Of a stretch of 64,000 bases of DNA, positions 1-9,464 are shown one piece after another. This stretch comes from Choricystis sp. odSpoLacu1 (lineage: Eukaryota > Chlorophyta > Trebouxiophyceae), in the NCBI GenBank assembly GCA_958009055.1, contig OY253658.1, forward strand, positions 620,684-684,683, written 5' to 3'. Within the stretch, counting starts at the first letter, position 1; every line of letters starts with the position of its first letter. A program made the position numbers and the translations under genes. The notes under the pieces are model-generated. The model was not told the origin of the DNA. It worked only from the letters and a program-made list of their open reading frames with translations, and did not search any database.

Positions 1-9
1 CTCCCGCAG

Positions 10-1773
10 ACCGTCGAAGCCCTGCTCGGCTGGGACGAGATGGTCATGCTGCCCCCTGGACCCAGCGCCTCAGACCTGAGAGCGGCGCAAAAGGCGGCGT
101 TAGCGGGCGTGACCCACGCCAAGGCGACCGCTCCTGAACTGGGCGCCGCGCTCTCCGCGCTGGCCGCCACCCCCCCCGCCACCACCGACCCCTGGGCCGC
201 CGCCACCGTGCGCCTCGCCACCAAAGACTACAAGCGGGCGACCTCGATTCCCGCTGATCTGGCGCAAGCGAAAGCCGCGCTCGAATCCAAAGCCTACGTG
301 TCGTGGATGGCGGCGCGCTCATCTGACGACTTTCCTGCGTTTGCGCCCGACCTCAAGTCCGTCTTTGCCATGGCCACCAAGATCGCGGCCCTCGTGGACC
401 CCGCCCGCGACGCGTACGATGTGATGCTGGATGAATTCGAACCCGGGTCGACGGCCGCGCGGCTGGAGCCTCTGTTTGACTGTGTGGAGGCTTCTGTCGT
501 TCCCCTCCTCCAACTGGTCAAAGCCAAGGGCGTGCCCCCGCCCAACCCTCCGCCCGCCCCCACGCCCTACGCCAAGGACGTGCAAGCGTCCCTGTGCCAC
601 GAGGTGGCCACTGCGCTCGGTTTTGACACGGCCGCGGGGAGGCTGGACGTGTCCCCCCACCCGTTTACAGGGGGGGCGCCCGGGGACGTGAGGATGACGA
701 CGCGGTTCAAAGAAGGTGAGAGAGTTGTGAGAGGAGAGAGAGACGTGTGTGTGTGTGCGGGTTGCAGAGACAACAGTTTCAAAAAATGACTCAAAAGCCG
801 AGATTTTTTTCCCCTCTTTCTTCCCACAGGCAACACCCTGGACGACCTGGCCGAGGGCATCACAGGCACCACCCATGAAACAGGGCACGCCCTATACGAA
901 CAGTCGCTCGCGCGACTCCCCGTCTCCCACCTCCCTTCCGGCCGCGCCCTGTCCCTGGGCGCCCACGAGTCGCAGTCCCTGTTCTGGGAGAGGTGTGTCG
1001 GGTTGAGCGCGCCCTTTGCCGAGTGGCTGGCGCCCCAGATCAACGCCAAGTTTCCAGACGCGCCCCCGATCGATGCGCACACCCTCTTCCACTCGCTCAA
1101 CACCGTCAAGACCCCCTCCTACATTCGGGTGGAGAGTGATGAGCAGCAGTACCCGGTGCGTTGGTGGTTAGGATCAGGGGAGAGAGAGAGAAGAGGGGGT
1201 GTCAAAAAACACGCACGACCTTTTTCAACCCACCTGTCCCCACAGCTCCACATCATTCTCCGCTTCCGCCTCGAACGCGCCCTCGTGGCCGGCACCCTGG
1301 CTGTCGACGACCTCCCCTCCGCCTGGGCGGAAGCGTCAAACAACCTGCTCGGCGTCACCCCCCCCTCCGCCGCGCTGGGCCCTCTCCAAGACATGCACTG
1401 GGCCGGCTTCGCAATTGGCTACTTCCCCACCTACCTGTGCGGCGCCCTGGCCGCCGCCCAGCTGTGGGAGGCAGCGGTCAAGGCGCTGGGCGGGGAGGCG
1501 GCGGTGGAGGCCGACATCAAGGCTGGCCGGTTTGATCGGATTCGGACGTGGCTCACAGACAACGTACACGCGCGCGGGTCGCAAGACGCGTCGCTCGACG
1601 CCTGGTTGACCGCGATCACGGGCGCGCCGCTGAGTGTGGAGCCCTTCTTGCGGCGGCTCAAGAAGAAGGTGGTGGCCGTCTACCAGCTGAGTGAGGGCGA
1701 CGTGGACGCCGCGATGGCGCCCGGCGTGGCGGCGGCGGCCGCGCTGGGCAAGGGGGCGGTCGCGTCGGCGTGA
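10..1773 (+). CDS. M32 (Taq-type) metallocarboxypeptidase, 5' partial
   Basis: Zinc carboxypeptidase of peptidase family M32, which removes C-terminal residues from peptides. Three exons are visible (10-715, 830-1155, 1246-1773; introns 716-829 and 1156-1245, both GT-AG) and join in phase to give 519 residues. The sequence opens with LLGWDEMVMLPPG, the family's N-terminal LLGWDQ..MPPG block, so little is missing upstream; an AG at 8-9 suggests the window starts at an intron end. The zinc motif HETGH (codons 874-888) is followed by ALYEQ and by AHESQS, both family signatures. The start of exon 3, LHIILRFRLE, is also typical. Full-length members are about 500 residues, so the gene is essentially complete apart from its first exon. 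It converges on the NSRP1-like gene 97 bp downstream. Confidence 0.93.
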
Positions 1774-1869
1774 GTTTTTTTTTTTTCGTTTTTTCGTGTG
1801 CAAAAAAAAAAAACTCGTTCGACTGTGGACGGGCTCTAACAAAACTGAATCTAGCACAACTACTGGCTT

Positions 1870-2933
1870 TTACACACGGCCTGCCGCCCTCTGCTTGCGC
1901 GCCAGGAAGCGCGCCCGCGCCGCTGCCGCGCGCGCCTCGATGTCGTCGAGTGGCGGTGGTGGTGGCGCCGCCGCCGCCGCCGCTTCGACGGCTGACGGGG
2001 GGCGCGCCTCCGGCGCGGTGGTGACAGGCGGGGCACGCTCCACACTCGCCGGACGGGGCGGCGGCGGCGGCGGCGGCGGTGGTGGTGCTGCCGCAGCAGC
2101 AGCAGTCGGCCTCCCTCCCCCCACCTCCTTGACCATCCCCAACGCCACGTTGTCGGTCAACAGGTTGCGGTAAAACCCGCCCATGTCCCCCACAGTCGCT
2201 GGCGCGGCGGCGGCTTCGTCCGCGTCGGCGCGCGCGGTGGCCGCGCGCGCGGCTTCTCGTTCGATCAATTTTTCTTTATAGGCTGCCGTCACAAACACCT
2301 CCTTGTCGCCGTACAGGTGGTCCTCCTCAGCGCGTAGGCGAGCCAGGCTGGAGTGTGGGGAGGAGAGGGGGTGTGAGTGATGTTTTTCGCTCTCTTTCGG
2401 TGAGCGCTCGATCTCCCTCACCCACCAACACACAAAACTCACCGCCTCTCCTTGGCCAGCTCATCCGCGGACGCCCTCTCCTTGGCCCGGTCCAGCAGGT
2501 CAGCCACGTAGCGGGGCGCCCGGTCGACGGGGGCGGTGGGCGCCGCGTTGCCGCCGCCACCGCCGCGCCCGCTGCCCCCCGCCCGCCCGCCGCGGGCGGA
2601 CGTCAGGTCTTCGTACACGGCGTCATACTCGAACGCGGTGGCGTCTTGCGCCAGGACGGCGGCGTGCATGGCGGCGACCTGGGGAGGGAGAGGGAGGGAG
2701 GGTGAAGAAGAAACAGAGCTCACACCGCGGGCCTTCCTCCCCTCCCCCCAAACCCTCACACCCACCTTCTCATCAGCCGCAATCCTGGCCGCCTGCCGCG
2801 CCACGTCCCGCCCCACCGCCTCCGCGCCGCCTTCGCCGTCGTCGTCGTCGCCAAATGCGACGAGCGCGGGGGCGGGGGGGCGGGCGCCACGGCCGCGGCC
2901 TGCGGGGAGTTGCAGGCCGTACTTGGGCGGCAT
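1870..2933 (-). CDS. NSRP1: NSRP1-like nuclear speckle splicing regulator (DUF2040)
   Basis: Homologue of nuclear speckle splicing regulatory protein 1 (CCDC55), an RS-poor splicing factor in animals and plants. Exons 2933-2766, 2678-2443 and 2347-1870 join in phase to 293 residues. The N-terminus reads MPPKYGLQLP, like the YGL start of the family. The core blocks are TAFEYDAVYEDL, PRYVADLLDRAKER, YGDKEVFVTAAYKEKL and MGGFYRNLLTDNVALG, in the family order. The C-terminal half is Ala/Pro-rich low complexity, ending in an Ala/Arg-rich helix. Its start codon lies 142 bp from that of the divergent small membrane protein. The start was chosen as the first ATG before the YGL block. Confidence 0.85.
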
Positions 2934-3075
2934 GCGAAGGTGTGTGTGTGTGTGTTGCGGAGGGCGCGAGCAATCGGCCCAAAAGAAAGGGAAAAAACTT
3001 TTTTTTTCTTCACTTTTGCTTCGACGTTTTTCAATCCCTCTTCCTTCCATCGCTCCGCGCCCCCCCCCTCAATCC

Positions 3076-3222
3076 ATGCACGCCCTCGATCCCCCATCCC
3101 CCGCCCGCTACGCGCTGGGGCTGCTCGTGCTGGCGGCCGCGGTGGGGCTGCCGGTGGCGTGGGCCCTGTCCGTTGCGCGGAGGTCACCCACGCTGCGCAG
3201 GCGGCCGAGCGGGGGGCGGTGA
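3076..3222 (+). CDS. Small single-pass membrane protein (48 aa), hypothetical
   Basis: A 48-codon open frame with an ATG in a plausible leader. One hydrophobic segment (about residues 12-33, ALGLLVLAAAVGLPVAWALSV) is followed by a short basic tail (ARRSPTLRRRPSGGR), giving a likely single transmembrane helix with its C-terminus in the cytosol or stroma. I do not recognise the family. The position, divergent from NSRP1 and convergent with PPME1 with only 82 bp to the next stop codon, leaves room for exactly such a small gene. It could also be untranslated RNA. Confidence 0.45.
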   Translation: MHALDPPSPARYALGLLVLAAAVGLPVAWALSVARRSPTLRRRPSGGR

Positions 3223-3304
3223 GAGTAGGAGGGTGGTTTTAGAGTGTTGTGTGGAATGCAGAAGGGATTTAGATGATTGAAACGACAACGTTGTTATTGA
3301 TTTT

Positions 3305-5104
3305 TCAGACAAGAACAAAAAACAAAAGCAAAAAAAAGTGAAAGTGATCAAGTGCTTGTTCTCCAGGCGCGGTGCGCACCAGTGGCGCACGCGCGTGCGT
3401 GTGTGTGTAGCGTGTCCTTGCCTCACAGTCACCCGGCACCCAGCCCCACCATGTCCCCGCTCGCCGCGCGCGCGCGCGCGGCGACACGGCGCGCGACCCT
3501 CCCCCCCCCGGCGTCGCGGCCCCGCTGCCTCCACCGAAGCCCACGGCGCCACCACCGCCCGCACTGACGTCGGGCGGGGGGCGGGGCACGATGCGGAAGT
3601 GGGTCAGAAATTCGAGCAACGCGTCCGCCAAGACCAGTGGCTCGTCCTCATGGATCGCGTACCCCGCTTGCGGCAGCATCAACACTTGGAGCTTGCCCTG
3701 GGCCTGGGCCACGGACAGGGCGGAGGTGAGGGGGCGGCGGTGGGACTGTGTGTGTGGTGTGGGGGTGGGTGAGCATGAAAAACAGACACACCACACCCGC
3801 ACGCCCGCCCCACACCCCTCTGCCCCCGTTTCCCTGACCTGAATCAACAGCTTGGGGCACACCAGCCCCAGGAACACGGCGTCCAGCCCCTCGTACCACC
3901 CGTCCCAGTGGGCGCGCGTGGGTTCCAGGGGGGTGCGCCACACCCACGCGGTGCCCTTTTCGTTCGTCCTCTCTCGCAGCATCGCGACGAAAGAGCTTGT
4001 GACGGCGGCCGAGTTGCGGCACCGGCCAGAGCGGACAGCGAAGTCCAACGCCGCGGCATAGGTGGGGAACTCGGGGGGGCGTTCCGCGGCGACGGCCAGC
4101 ATGTGGGGCGCGGTGGCGGCGGCGGAGGCGGCGTCGCCCCACAGCTGCACGTCGACCAACACCACGCCCGCGAGGGCTGGGCCGCCCAGGCCGCCCGCTG
4201 CGGCGGCGCGGACAGCGATGGTCCCCCCCATGGCGTGGCCGACGGCCACGGTGAGCGGGGGGGAGGGGGCGCCGAGGGCGGAGACCAGGGCGCGCCACAC
4301 GCCGTCCGCGTCGGCCGCGAGGGAGGCGGCCGACAAGTCCGAGTCATCCTCGGTCACCGTCTCCCCGTGGCCGCGCGCATCAAAGGCCACCACGCGGGCG
4401 CCCGCGGCCACGAGGGGGGGCGCGACCAGGGCAAAGGAGAGGGCGGTGTACCCCGCGCCGTGGAAGCACAGCACGATCGGAGCGCTGGGTGGGAGCCCCC
4501 CCCCCCGCCTCGTACACGGTGAACACGCCCCGCCGGTTGGGCACGGGCAGGGCGCGCTTGACGTCGAAGAAGGCGTCCCACCGGTCGGGGGGGGGGGGGA
4601 GGGGGAGGGGCGGGGTGGGGGGGGGGGCGCGCCGCCGCCGGCTGACGCGGCGGGGCCTGGCGTCGCCGACCGCCCCGCCTCGATTGAGCCCAGCTCCAGA
4701 TCAGAGGCGGCCGCCGACTCAGCGTCCCCGAAGTCGGGCATGGCGTCGTCGCAGTCGGGGATGCTGCCTGGAGGGAGAGGAGAGGGAGAGGGTGGGGGTT
4801 GGAAACGAAACGGTCCGGTCGGCGAAAAAACAGCAAGCCGCGAACTGTGTGTCGTTGGCAGCGGTTCATCTCTCTCCTCCGCTCTCTTGCTCGTGTTTGT
4901 CGCGGTGTGTGGGAGCGCGTGCTGCGGGTGCGAGGGGGGGGGGGCGCTGCCCGCGGGAGGGGACCGCAGAATTGCGCACCCGGCCGACCCGTTGTCTTCC
5001 CTTTCCTCCGCCCCCCTCCCCCACTCACCCAGCCGCCCGCCCCAGCTGGGCGCACGCACGCGCGAGTTGCTGCGCGACCGCGTGTGGCCGGTGCGCTCCG
5101 CCAT
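3305..5104 (-). CDS. PPME1: Protein phosphatase methylesterase 1 (PPME1)
   Basis: Alpha/beta hydrolase that removes the C-terminal methyl ester from the PP2A catalytic subunit. Exons 5104-5029, 4767-3839 and 3745-3305. Visible family blocks: PDCDDAMPDFGD, the DRWDAFFDVKRALPVPNRRG segment, VLCFHGAGYTALSF (oxyanion loop), VVAFDARGHGETVTEDD, GHAMGGTIAV (nucleophile elbow; the usual GHSMGG serine is Ala here), PTRAHWDGWYEGLDAVFLG and the late GYAIHEDEP with the catalytic His. The frame slips at two homopolymers, G13 at 4587-4599 and C11 at 4496-4506. They compensate, so that only the DRWD...VYEAGG segment is in another frame; assembly error is likely. The last about 70 residues (repetitive Arg/Gly then FHFFLLLFF) do not look like PPME1, so the true stop may lie in an unrecognised small exon. 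Confidence 0.85.
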   Translation of the reverse strand: MAERTGHTRSRSNSRVRAPSWGGRLGEWGRGAEEREDNGSAGCAILRSPPAGSAPPPSHPQHALPHTATNTSKRAEERDEPLPTTHSSRLAVFSPTGPFRFQPPPSPSPLPPGSIPDCDDAMPDFGDAESAAASDLELGSIEAGRSATPGPAASAGGGAPPPPPRPSPSPPPPTGGTPSSTSSAPCPCPTGGACSPCTRRGGGLPPSAPIVLCFHGAGYTALSFALVAPPLVAAGARVVAFDARGHGETVTEDDSDLSAASLAADADGVWRALVSALGAPSPPLTVAVGHAMGGTIAVRAAAAGGLGGPALAGVVLVDVQLWGDAASAAATAPHMLAVAAERPPEFPTYAAALDFAVRSGRCRNSAAVTSSFVAMLRERTNEKGTAWVWRTPLEPTRAHWDGWYEGLDAVFLGLVCPKLLIQVRETGAEGCGAGVRVWCVCFSCSPTPTPHTQSHRRPLTSALSVAQAQGKLQVLMLPQAGYAIHEDEPLVLADALLEFLTHFRIVPRPPPDVSAGGGGAVGFGGGSGAATPGGGGSRAVSPRARARRAGTWWGWVPGDCEARTRYTHTHARAPLVRTAPGEQALDHFHFFLLLFFVLV

Positions 5105-5351
5105 GGTTGGTAAACACCAAGGAAAAAAAGAAAGAGGGAAAAGAAGTGAGCAATTCACTCACGGCGCGCCTCTCGACCCTTCCTCTCCCCCCCAACCCAG
5201 CAGCTTGTCACCCCTCCCTCCCCCCACGCGTTTAAACCCAAGCCAACCCCCACGCGGTGTGTGTGCGGGATGGTTGTGTGTTGGTGGTCTCTTTTTTCTC
5301 TTGTCACAAAAATTCTGTGTTCTCTCTCTCTCTCAACCCTTCCTCTCATCC

Positions 5352-6174
5352 TCACACCCCTTTCACCAGGCCCAGCGCCCGCCCCAACCGCATCAACGGC
5401 CCCTCCACCGCCGCCTTTTCCACCCGTTCCAAAAACGCGGCCACGTCCCTCGCCTCCCCCTCTGCCGCGCCCTCCGCCGCGGCGGCCGCCGCCGCGACGC
5501 GCGACGGCAGCGCGGCCGCCCCCGTCGCCAGGGCAGACGCGTCCGCCGCCAGCACACGCTCCACAGCGAGGGCGTCGGCTTCGATGGTGCGTTCGATGGC
5601 GACTGCGTCCGCTTCGATTGTTTTTTCAATGGCGGCAGCATCCTCCACGATCAGTCTCTCCGCATCCTCCACCCTCTCCGCCAGGGTGGGGGGTGGAGGC
5701 TGAGGCCCGCACGTGTTGTCTGTCGCCGTGAAGTCGGTCCACTTGAGCCCCACCCTGGACACAGCTGCCTCGAACTCGGGAACAAACTCGGTCGGCAGCT
5801 TCCTCGCGCGCGTGTAGACCACGGCGCCTCCATACCCCTTCCACGCATCATTGGCGCCCCGGTAGTACACGACGACGTAGGCGTCGGGTTTGGAGGCCAG
5901 GATGTACCAGTCGTCGGTGTAGTGAAGGTATGCATTGTCATGGTTCAGCAAAAACGCTTTCTGGGTGGGGCACTGTGTGAAGGTTTGGATGACGGAGCGG
6001 GGGGAGAAGCGGCCCTTGGTGTCCAGGGGGATGCGCCAGTTGATCTTGGCGGCGAGGCGGCCTGTGTGGGGTGGGTGGGTGGGTGGGTGGGTGGGGGTGG
6101 GGGGGGAGGTGAAGGAAGAAAAAAAACACGTTGTTTCTGTGTGGCTGTTTCCAAAGCCACACAGCAACAACGCA

Positions 6175-6229
<55 letters not shown>

Positions 6230-6801
6230 CTGGTTCCGGCACCCCAAAAAAGTGTTCCTGGCACGGAAAAATGTCAAACAGCGGGTTGAGCCCAGCCGTG
6301 ATGAACCACCGCCCCGTGAACGCGTCCACATCGAAGCCGGCGTCCAGCGCGTCCTCGGTGGGCACAGGGTACACGCCATCATCCACGCGCTGGGGGACGC
6401 ACCTTGACGCCGAGACGGCGCAGTCGTTGAACGCGTCGATGGCGGGGGAGGCGTGCAGGTCGCCGCACCGAATCTGGCACGCCGTCTCGTCCGGCTTGCC
6501 GGCACACCCATTCAAACACACCAGGTTGGCGGCGCAAGGGGCGTCCGCCAGGCAGCGGGCGAGGGGAGCGCGGCACTTGGCCAGGAGGCACTTGCCGACC
6601 TTGGACGTGTCGGCGGCGGAGGCGGCGGGGGGGGAGGCCAGGGCGGCAGCTGTCGTCAGTGTCGCCACTGATGGCAGCGACACTGGGGCCAGGGTGATGA
6701 CTGCGGCCAGGGCGGCGGCGGCGACGCGCGCGGCGGGCGACGGGCGGGGGGGTGGGGTGGGGGAGGGGGGGGGGCGGTTGGTGGGCGGGGGCGGCCCGCA
6801 T
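5352..6801 (-). CDS. VDE: Violaxanthin de-epoxidase, thylakoid lumen
   Basis: Lumenal lipocalin enzyme of the xanthophyll cycle that converts violaxanthin to zeaxanthin in excess light. Exons 6801-6230 and 6061-5352. The mature region starts near ADTSKVGKCLLAKC and holds the Cys-rich N-terminal domain (CAANLVCLNGCAGKPDET, CQIRCGDLH, CAVSASRCVP), then the lipocalin core FTGRWFITAGLNPLFDIFPCQ, the block NHDNAYLHYTDDWYIL, VVYYRGANDAWKGYGGAVVYTR and DNTCGP. The Glu-rich C-terminal coiled coil of plant VDE is replaced by an Ala/Glu heptad helix (repeats of ERTIEADALAVE type). The leader has an Ala-rich hydrophobic core ending in a lumenal cleavage site (PPAASA). The ATG and the mature frame differ by one base; the slip falls in a G10 run at 6765-6774. 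The intron carries a (GT)n run on the sense strand. Confidence 0.93.
6175..6225. repeat. (CA)n microsatellite in VDE intron
   Basis: About 25 CA units, lying just after the 5' splice site of the VDE intron; the repeat reads (GT)n on the VDE sense strand. Confidence 0.98.
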
Positions 6802-6971
6802 TGTGTGAGAGGGGGCAGAGAGCAGTCACAGAGGGTGTGTGTTTTTGTGTGGCTGGGCGCGGGGGCGGGAAGGACACGCACACACGGCCCCACCAAGCGA
6901 ATGGGGGGGTCGAGACACCGAAACGAAACGAAAAATAGTGGTGCAGAAGGCTTGAAATCAATTTCACACGT

Positions 6972-8090
6972 ATGGCCGCCCCTCCCGCCACCTCCACCGC
7001 GGTCGTCGTGCACGCGTGTGGTTTCATCCTGGGTGAAGGCCCCACGTTTGACGCGCGCACTGGGCGCCTGGTCCACGTCGACATCTCTGGCCGCGCGATT
7101 CTCTCCGCCCCGTCCTCTGCTGCCGCTGCGGACCCCTCCCCCCCCCGCGTCGAAACCGTGCTGCCAGATGAAGACGTCGGCTGCATCGCCCTGACGCCGG
7201 ACGTGAATGTCGTGCTGGCCGCGCTGTCGCGAACGGTCGTCGCTGTGCGCTTCCACCCACCCACCACACCCGCCTCCCCTCCGACTGCAGCCACCATCGG
7301 CCGTCCACTGGCCACCCTGGATGAAGGGGAGGGTGTGACTGACATGATGTTCAATGATGGCAAAGTCAGTCCACGAGGGGCTTTTGTGGTTGGGAGGCTG
7401 CACTCGAAGTGGAGGGACGGACACACGGGGGCGGTGTACCGACTGGATTTGGAGGCTGGCACCTTTGTGCGGGTGCTGACGGGGGAGCAGTGGTGAGTTG
7501 TGTGGAGGGAAGGGAGGGAGGTTGTCGTGGGGTTGACGAGGGAGCGAAACAAACACCAAAAACAAAAAAAAAACGCTCATGTTCCTTCACCCCCACTTCT
7601 CAGCGCCATGCCCAACGGCATGGCCTGGCTTCCAGACGCCACCACCGGTGGCCTCCACTTTTACATCGTCGACTCTGCGGCCCGCGTGGTGAGGCGGCAC
7701 ACGACTGACGAGACGCACGCCGCCCCCGACGGAAGCGACGGCGCCGTCGTCGTTCGCACCCCCGACGCCACGCCGGACGGCATGGATGCGGACGCAGCCG
7801 GCCGCCTGTGGATCGCGCTGGCGGAGACGGGGACGGTGGCCGCGTTCGATCCCGCGAGTGGAGCGCGCGTCGCCTCTGTCTCCACCCTGCCCCTGCTCTC
7901 CCGCATCACGTCCTGCGGCTTTGGAGGGCCGGACCTGGCCACGCTATTCATCACCTCGCGCGAAGAAAAGGGGGACACTGCGTCCAGTGTGGCGGGGGCG
8001 GTGGTGGCTGTCGCGCCGGGGGGCGGTGCGAGTGGCGCGGCGGCGCCGGCGGTGGTGGTGGTGCCGGCGGGGGTGGAGCTGGGGGTGTGA
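6972..8090 (+). CDS. SMP-30/gluconolactonase/LRE-type beta-propeller protein
   Basis: Six-bladed propeller of the SMP-30/gluconolactonase family, metal-dependent lactonases. Exons 6972-7492 and 7604-8090 join in phase to 335 residues. Family blocks: ILGEGPTFDARTGRLVHVDISG (first metal ligand Glu in GEGP), VTDMMFNDGKVSPRGAFVVG (ligand Asn in NDGK), GAVYRLD, MPNGMAWLPD (NGMAW with the third ligand Asn), DATPDGMDADAAGRLWIAL (PDGM with the ligand Asp) and a C-terminal CGFGGPDLATLFITS. No targeting sequence is obvious, so it is probably cytosolic. The substrate cannot be read from the sequence. The gene is divergent from VDE, with 170 bp between the two start codons. A TGTAA motif follows 14 bp after the stop. 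Confidence 0.92.
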
Positions 8091-8103
8091 TTGATTGTGT
8101 GTG

Positions 8104-8108
8104 TGTAA
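8104..8108 (+). terminator. Candidate TGTAA poly(A) signal of the SMP-30 gene
   Basis: TGTAA begins 14 bp after the stop codon; this pentamer is the usual polyadenylation signal in green algae. Confidence 0.5.
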
Positions 8109-8259
8109 ATGTTTGATCGCGTCAACGAAACAAACTAGACGCGTGGAGAGAAAGGAGGGGAGGAAACACACCACGCTCACAAACCGAGCCTCCTTTTTTT
8201 TTCGGCCTGTTTTCGACGTTTGCCCATCCGCGCGCCCCTCTCCCCCCCTTTTCCCCACA

Positions 8260-9120
8260 ATGCCGGACGCCCTGCGCACTGCGGCCACTGCCACCACTCG
8301 CGGCGAGGCGGCGAGGCTGCCGGGCGCGTCACGCGTGCCGCGGGCGGCACGCCCTGCCTCGGTCGCGCCGCCGCCGCCCGCGCGCGCGCGCCCGCGCCGC
8401 GCGCGGTGTCGCTGCAGGCGTCCGCCTCGCCGCGCGCGTCGTCCAGCCTGCCTGACGGCTACGCTAGGTGGGTGGGAATGTGGGGGGATGGAGGAGGGAG
8501 GAGGGGAGGGGAGAGAGGGCCGCGGTCGTTCCGGGGGGGGCGGCTTTGTTTTGCTGAGTTTGGTTGGTGTCCCCCTCCCTCCCTCCCCACCTTTTCTCCA
8601 ATGCGCCCCCTCCTACTCAACCGGACGCTTGGAATGCGCGTTCGTGGACGGAGGGGGGGGGAAGGGGAGGGAGGGACGGACAGCAGCAGCCAGGGAGACG
8701 TTTTGCGTCCCCTCCCTCGAGCCGGCGGCACGGCAGGGCGCGGAGCCAGCCCAGCAGGGCGCGCGTGGCACACACCACCCACCACCCCACCTTTCCTCTC
8801 ACCCTCTCCCTCCCCTCCCCCTTAGGTACGAAACCATGATCGTCCTCCGCCCCGACATGACGGAGGAGGAGCGCGACGTCGAGCTGGCCAAGTTCGAAGC
8901 CTTCCTGAAGAAGGAAGGCTCGGTCGATGTCTCTGCGCTTGTCCGCGGTTCCCCTCAACGCCTCGCCTACCCCATCAAGGGTCACTGGGAGGGTGTGTAC
9001 GTCCTCTACCGCTACGCCGCCAAGCGGGCCACGTCCCAGGGTGTGCAGAAGCTGCTGTCCACGCCGGCGGTGGGGGCGGAGGAGAACGTGCTGCGCCACA
9101 TGACGTTTGTGAGCGCGTGA
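8260..9120 (+). CDS. Plastid ribosomal protein S6, nuclear-encoded
   Basis: bS6 ribosomal protein of the plastid small subunit. Exons 8260-8467 and 8826-9120 (intron 358 bp). The mature domain reads [29 protein letters not shown] (given here in part), then [19 protein letters not shown] and a Thr-rich end, matching the beta-alpha-beta S6 fold. The domain is about 100 residues, as in plastid S6. An Arg/Ala-rich leader from the ATG at 8260 looks like a transit peptide. That leader and the S6 frame differ by one base somewhere in the GC-only tract around 8370-8410, so an indel is likely; no ATG exists in the S6 frame. In red-lineage plastids rps6 is plastid-encoded, so a nuclear copy supports a green host. 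Confidence 0.85.
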   Translation: MPDALRTAATATTRGEAARLPGASRVPRAARPASVAPPPPARARPRRARCRCRRPPRRARRPACLTATLGGWECGGMEEGGGEGREGRGRSGGGGFVLLSLVGVPLPPSPPFLQCAPSYSTGRLECAFVDGGGGKGREGRTAAARETFCVPSLEPAARQGAEPAQQGARGTHHPPPHLSSHPLPPLPLRYETMIVLRPDMTEEERDVELAKFEAFLKKEGSVDVSALVRGSPQRLAYPIKGHWEGVYVLYRYAAKRATSQGVQKLLSTPAVGAEENVLRHMTFVSA

Positions 9121-9362
9121 GTGTGTTTTTTTGAAAATGAGTTGCAACGACTCGTTTTGATTTCAACCCCTGCCCCTCCCCCAAGAACCAACCCCTTCCC
9201 CCGCCCTTTTTTCCATTTTGTGCCGCATTGGTGTGTGTGAGTGTTGAGCGGGGAGTGTGTGTGTGGTGTGTGTGTGTGAGAGCGGGGGTGGCGTCTTTTT
9301 TCTTTTGCGCGTGATTTCCTTTTTTCCTTTAAACTTTTTTGGTTTTTCATTTGCTCCCTCAT

Positions 9363-9389
9363 GAGAGAGAGAGAGAGAGAGAGAGAGAG
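9363..9389. repeat. (GA)n microsatellite
   Basis: About 13 GA units in the 345 bp space between the converging RPS6 and EPSPS genes. The rest of that space is AT-richer spacer with GT/CA-rich stretches and shows no gene. Confidence 0.95.
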
Positions 9390-9464
9390 CAAAGGGATTC
9401 ACAGGCGCCGCGGACATTGCACGCAAACACGAAAAACGAAAAAAAGAAACACCAACCCCCACAC

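Noticed and set aside
4062..6407. A very long open frame (over 780 codons) on the + strand opposite PPME1 and VDE
   Set aside because: Low-complexity Arg/Gly/Pro composition and no family blocks; it is the antisense shadow of two clear minus-strand genes, common in GC-rich DNA.
8220..8259. TTG start for RPS6 giving an uninterrupted frame
   Set aside because: TTG is not a normal nuclear start codon. The ATG at 8260 opens a transit-like leader, and a one-base slip in a GC-only tract is more likely.
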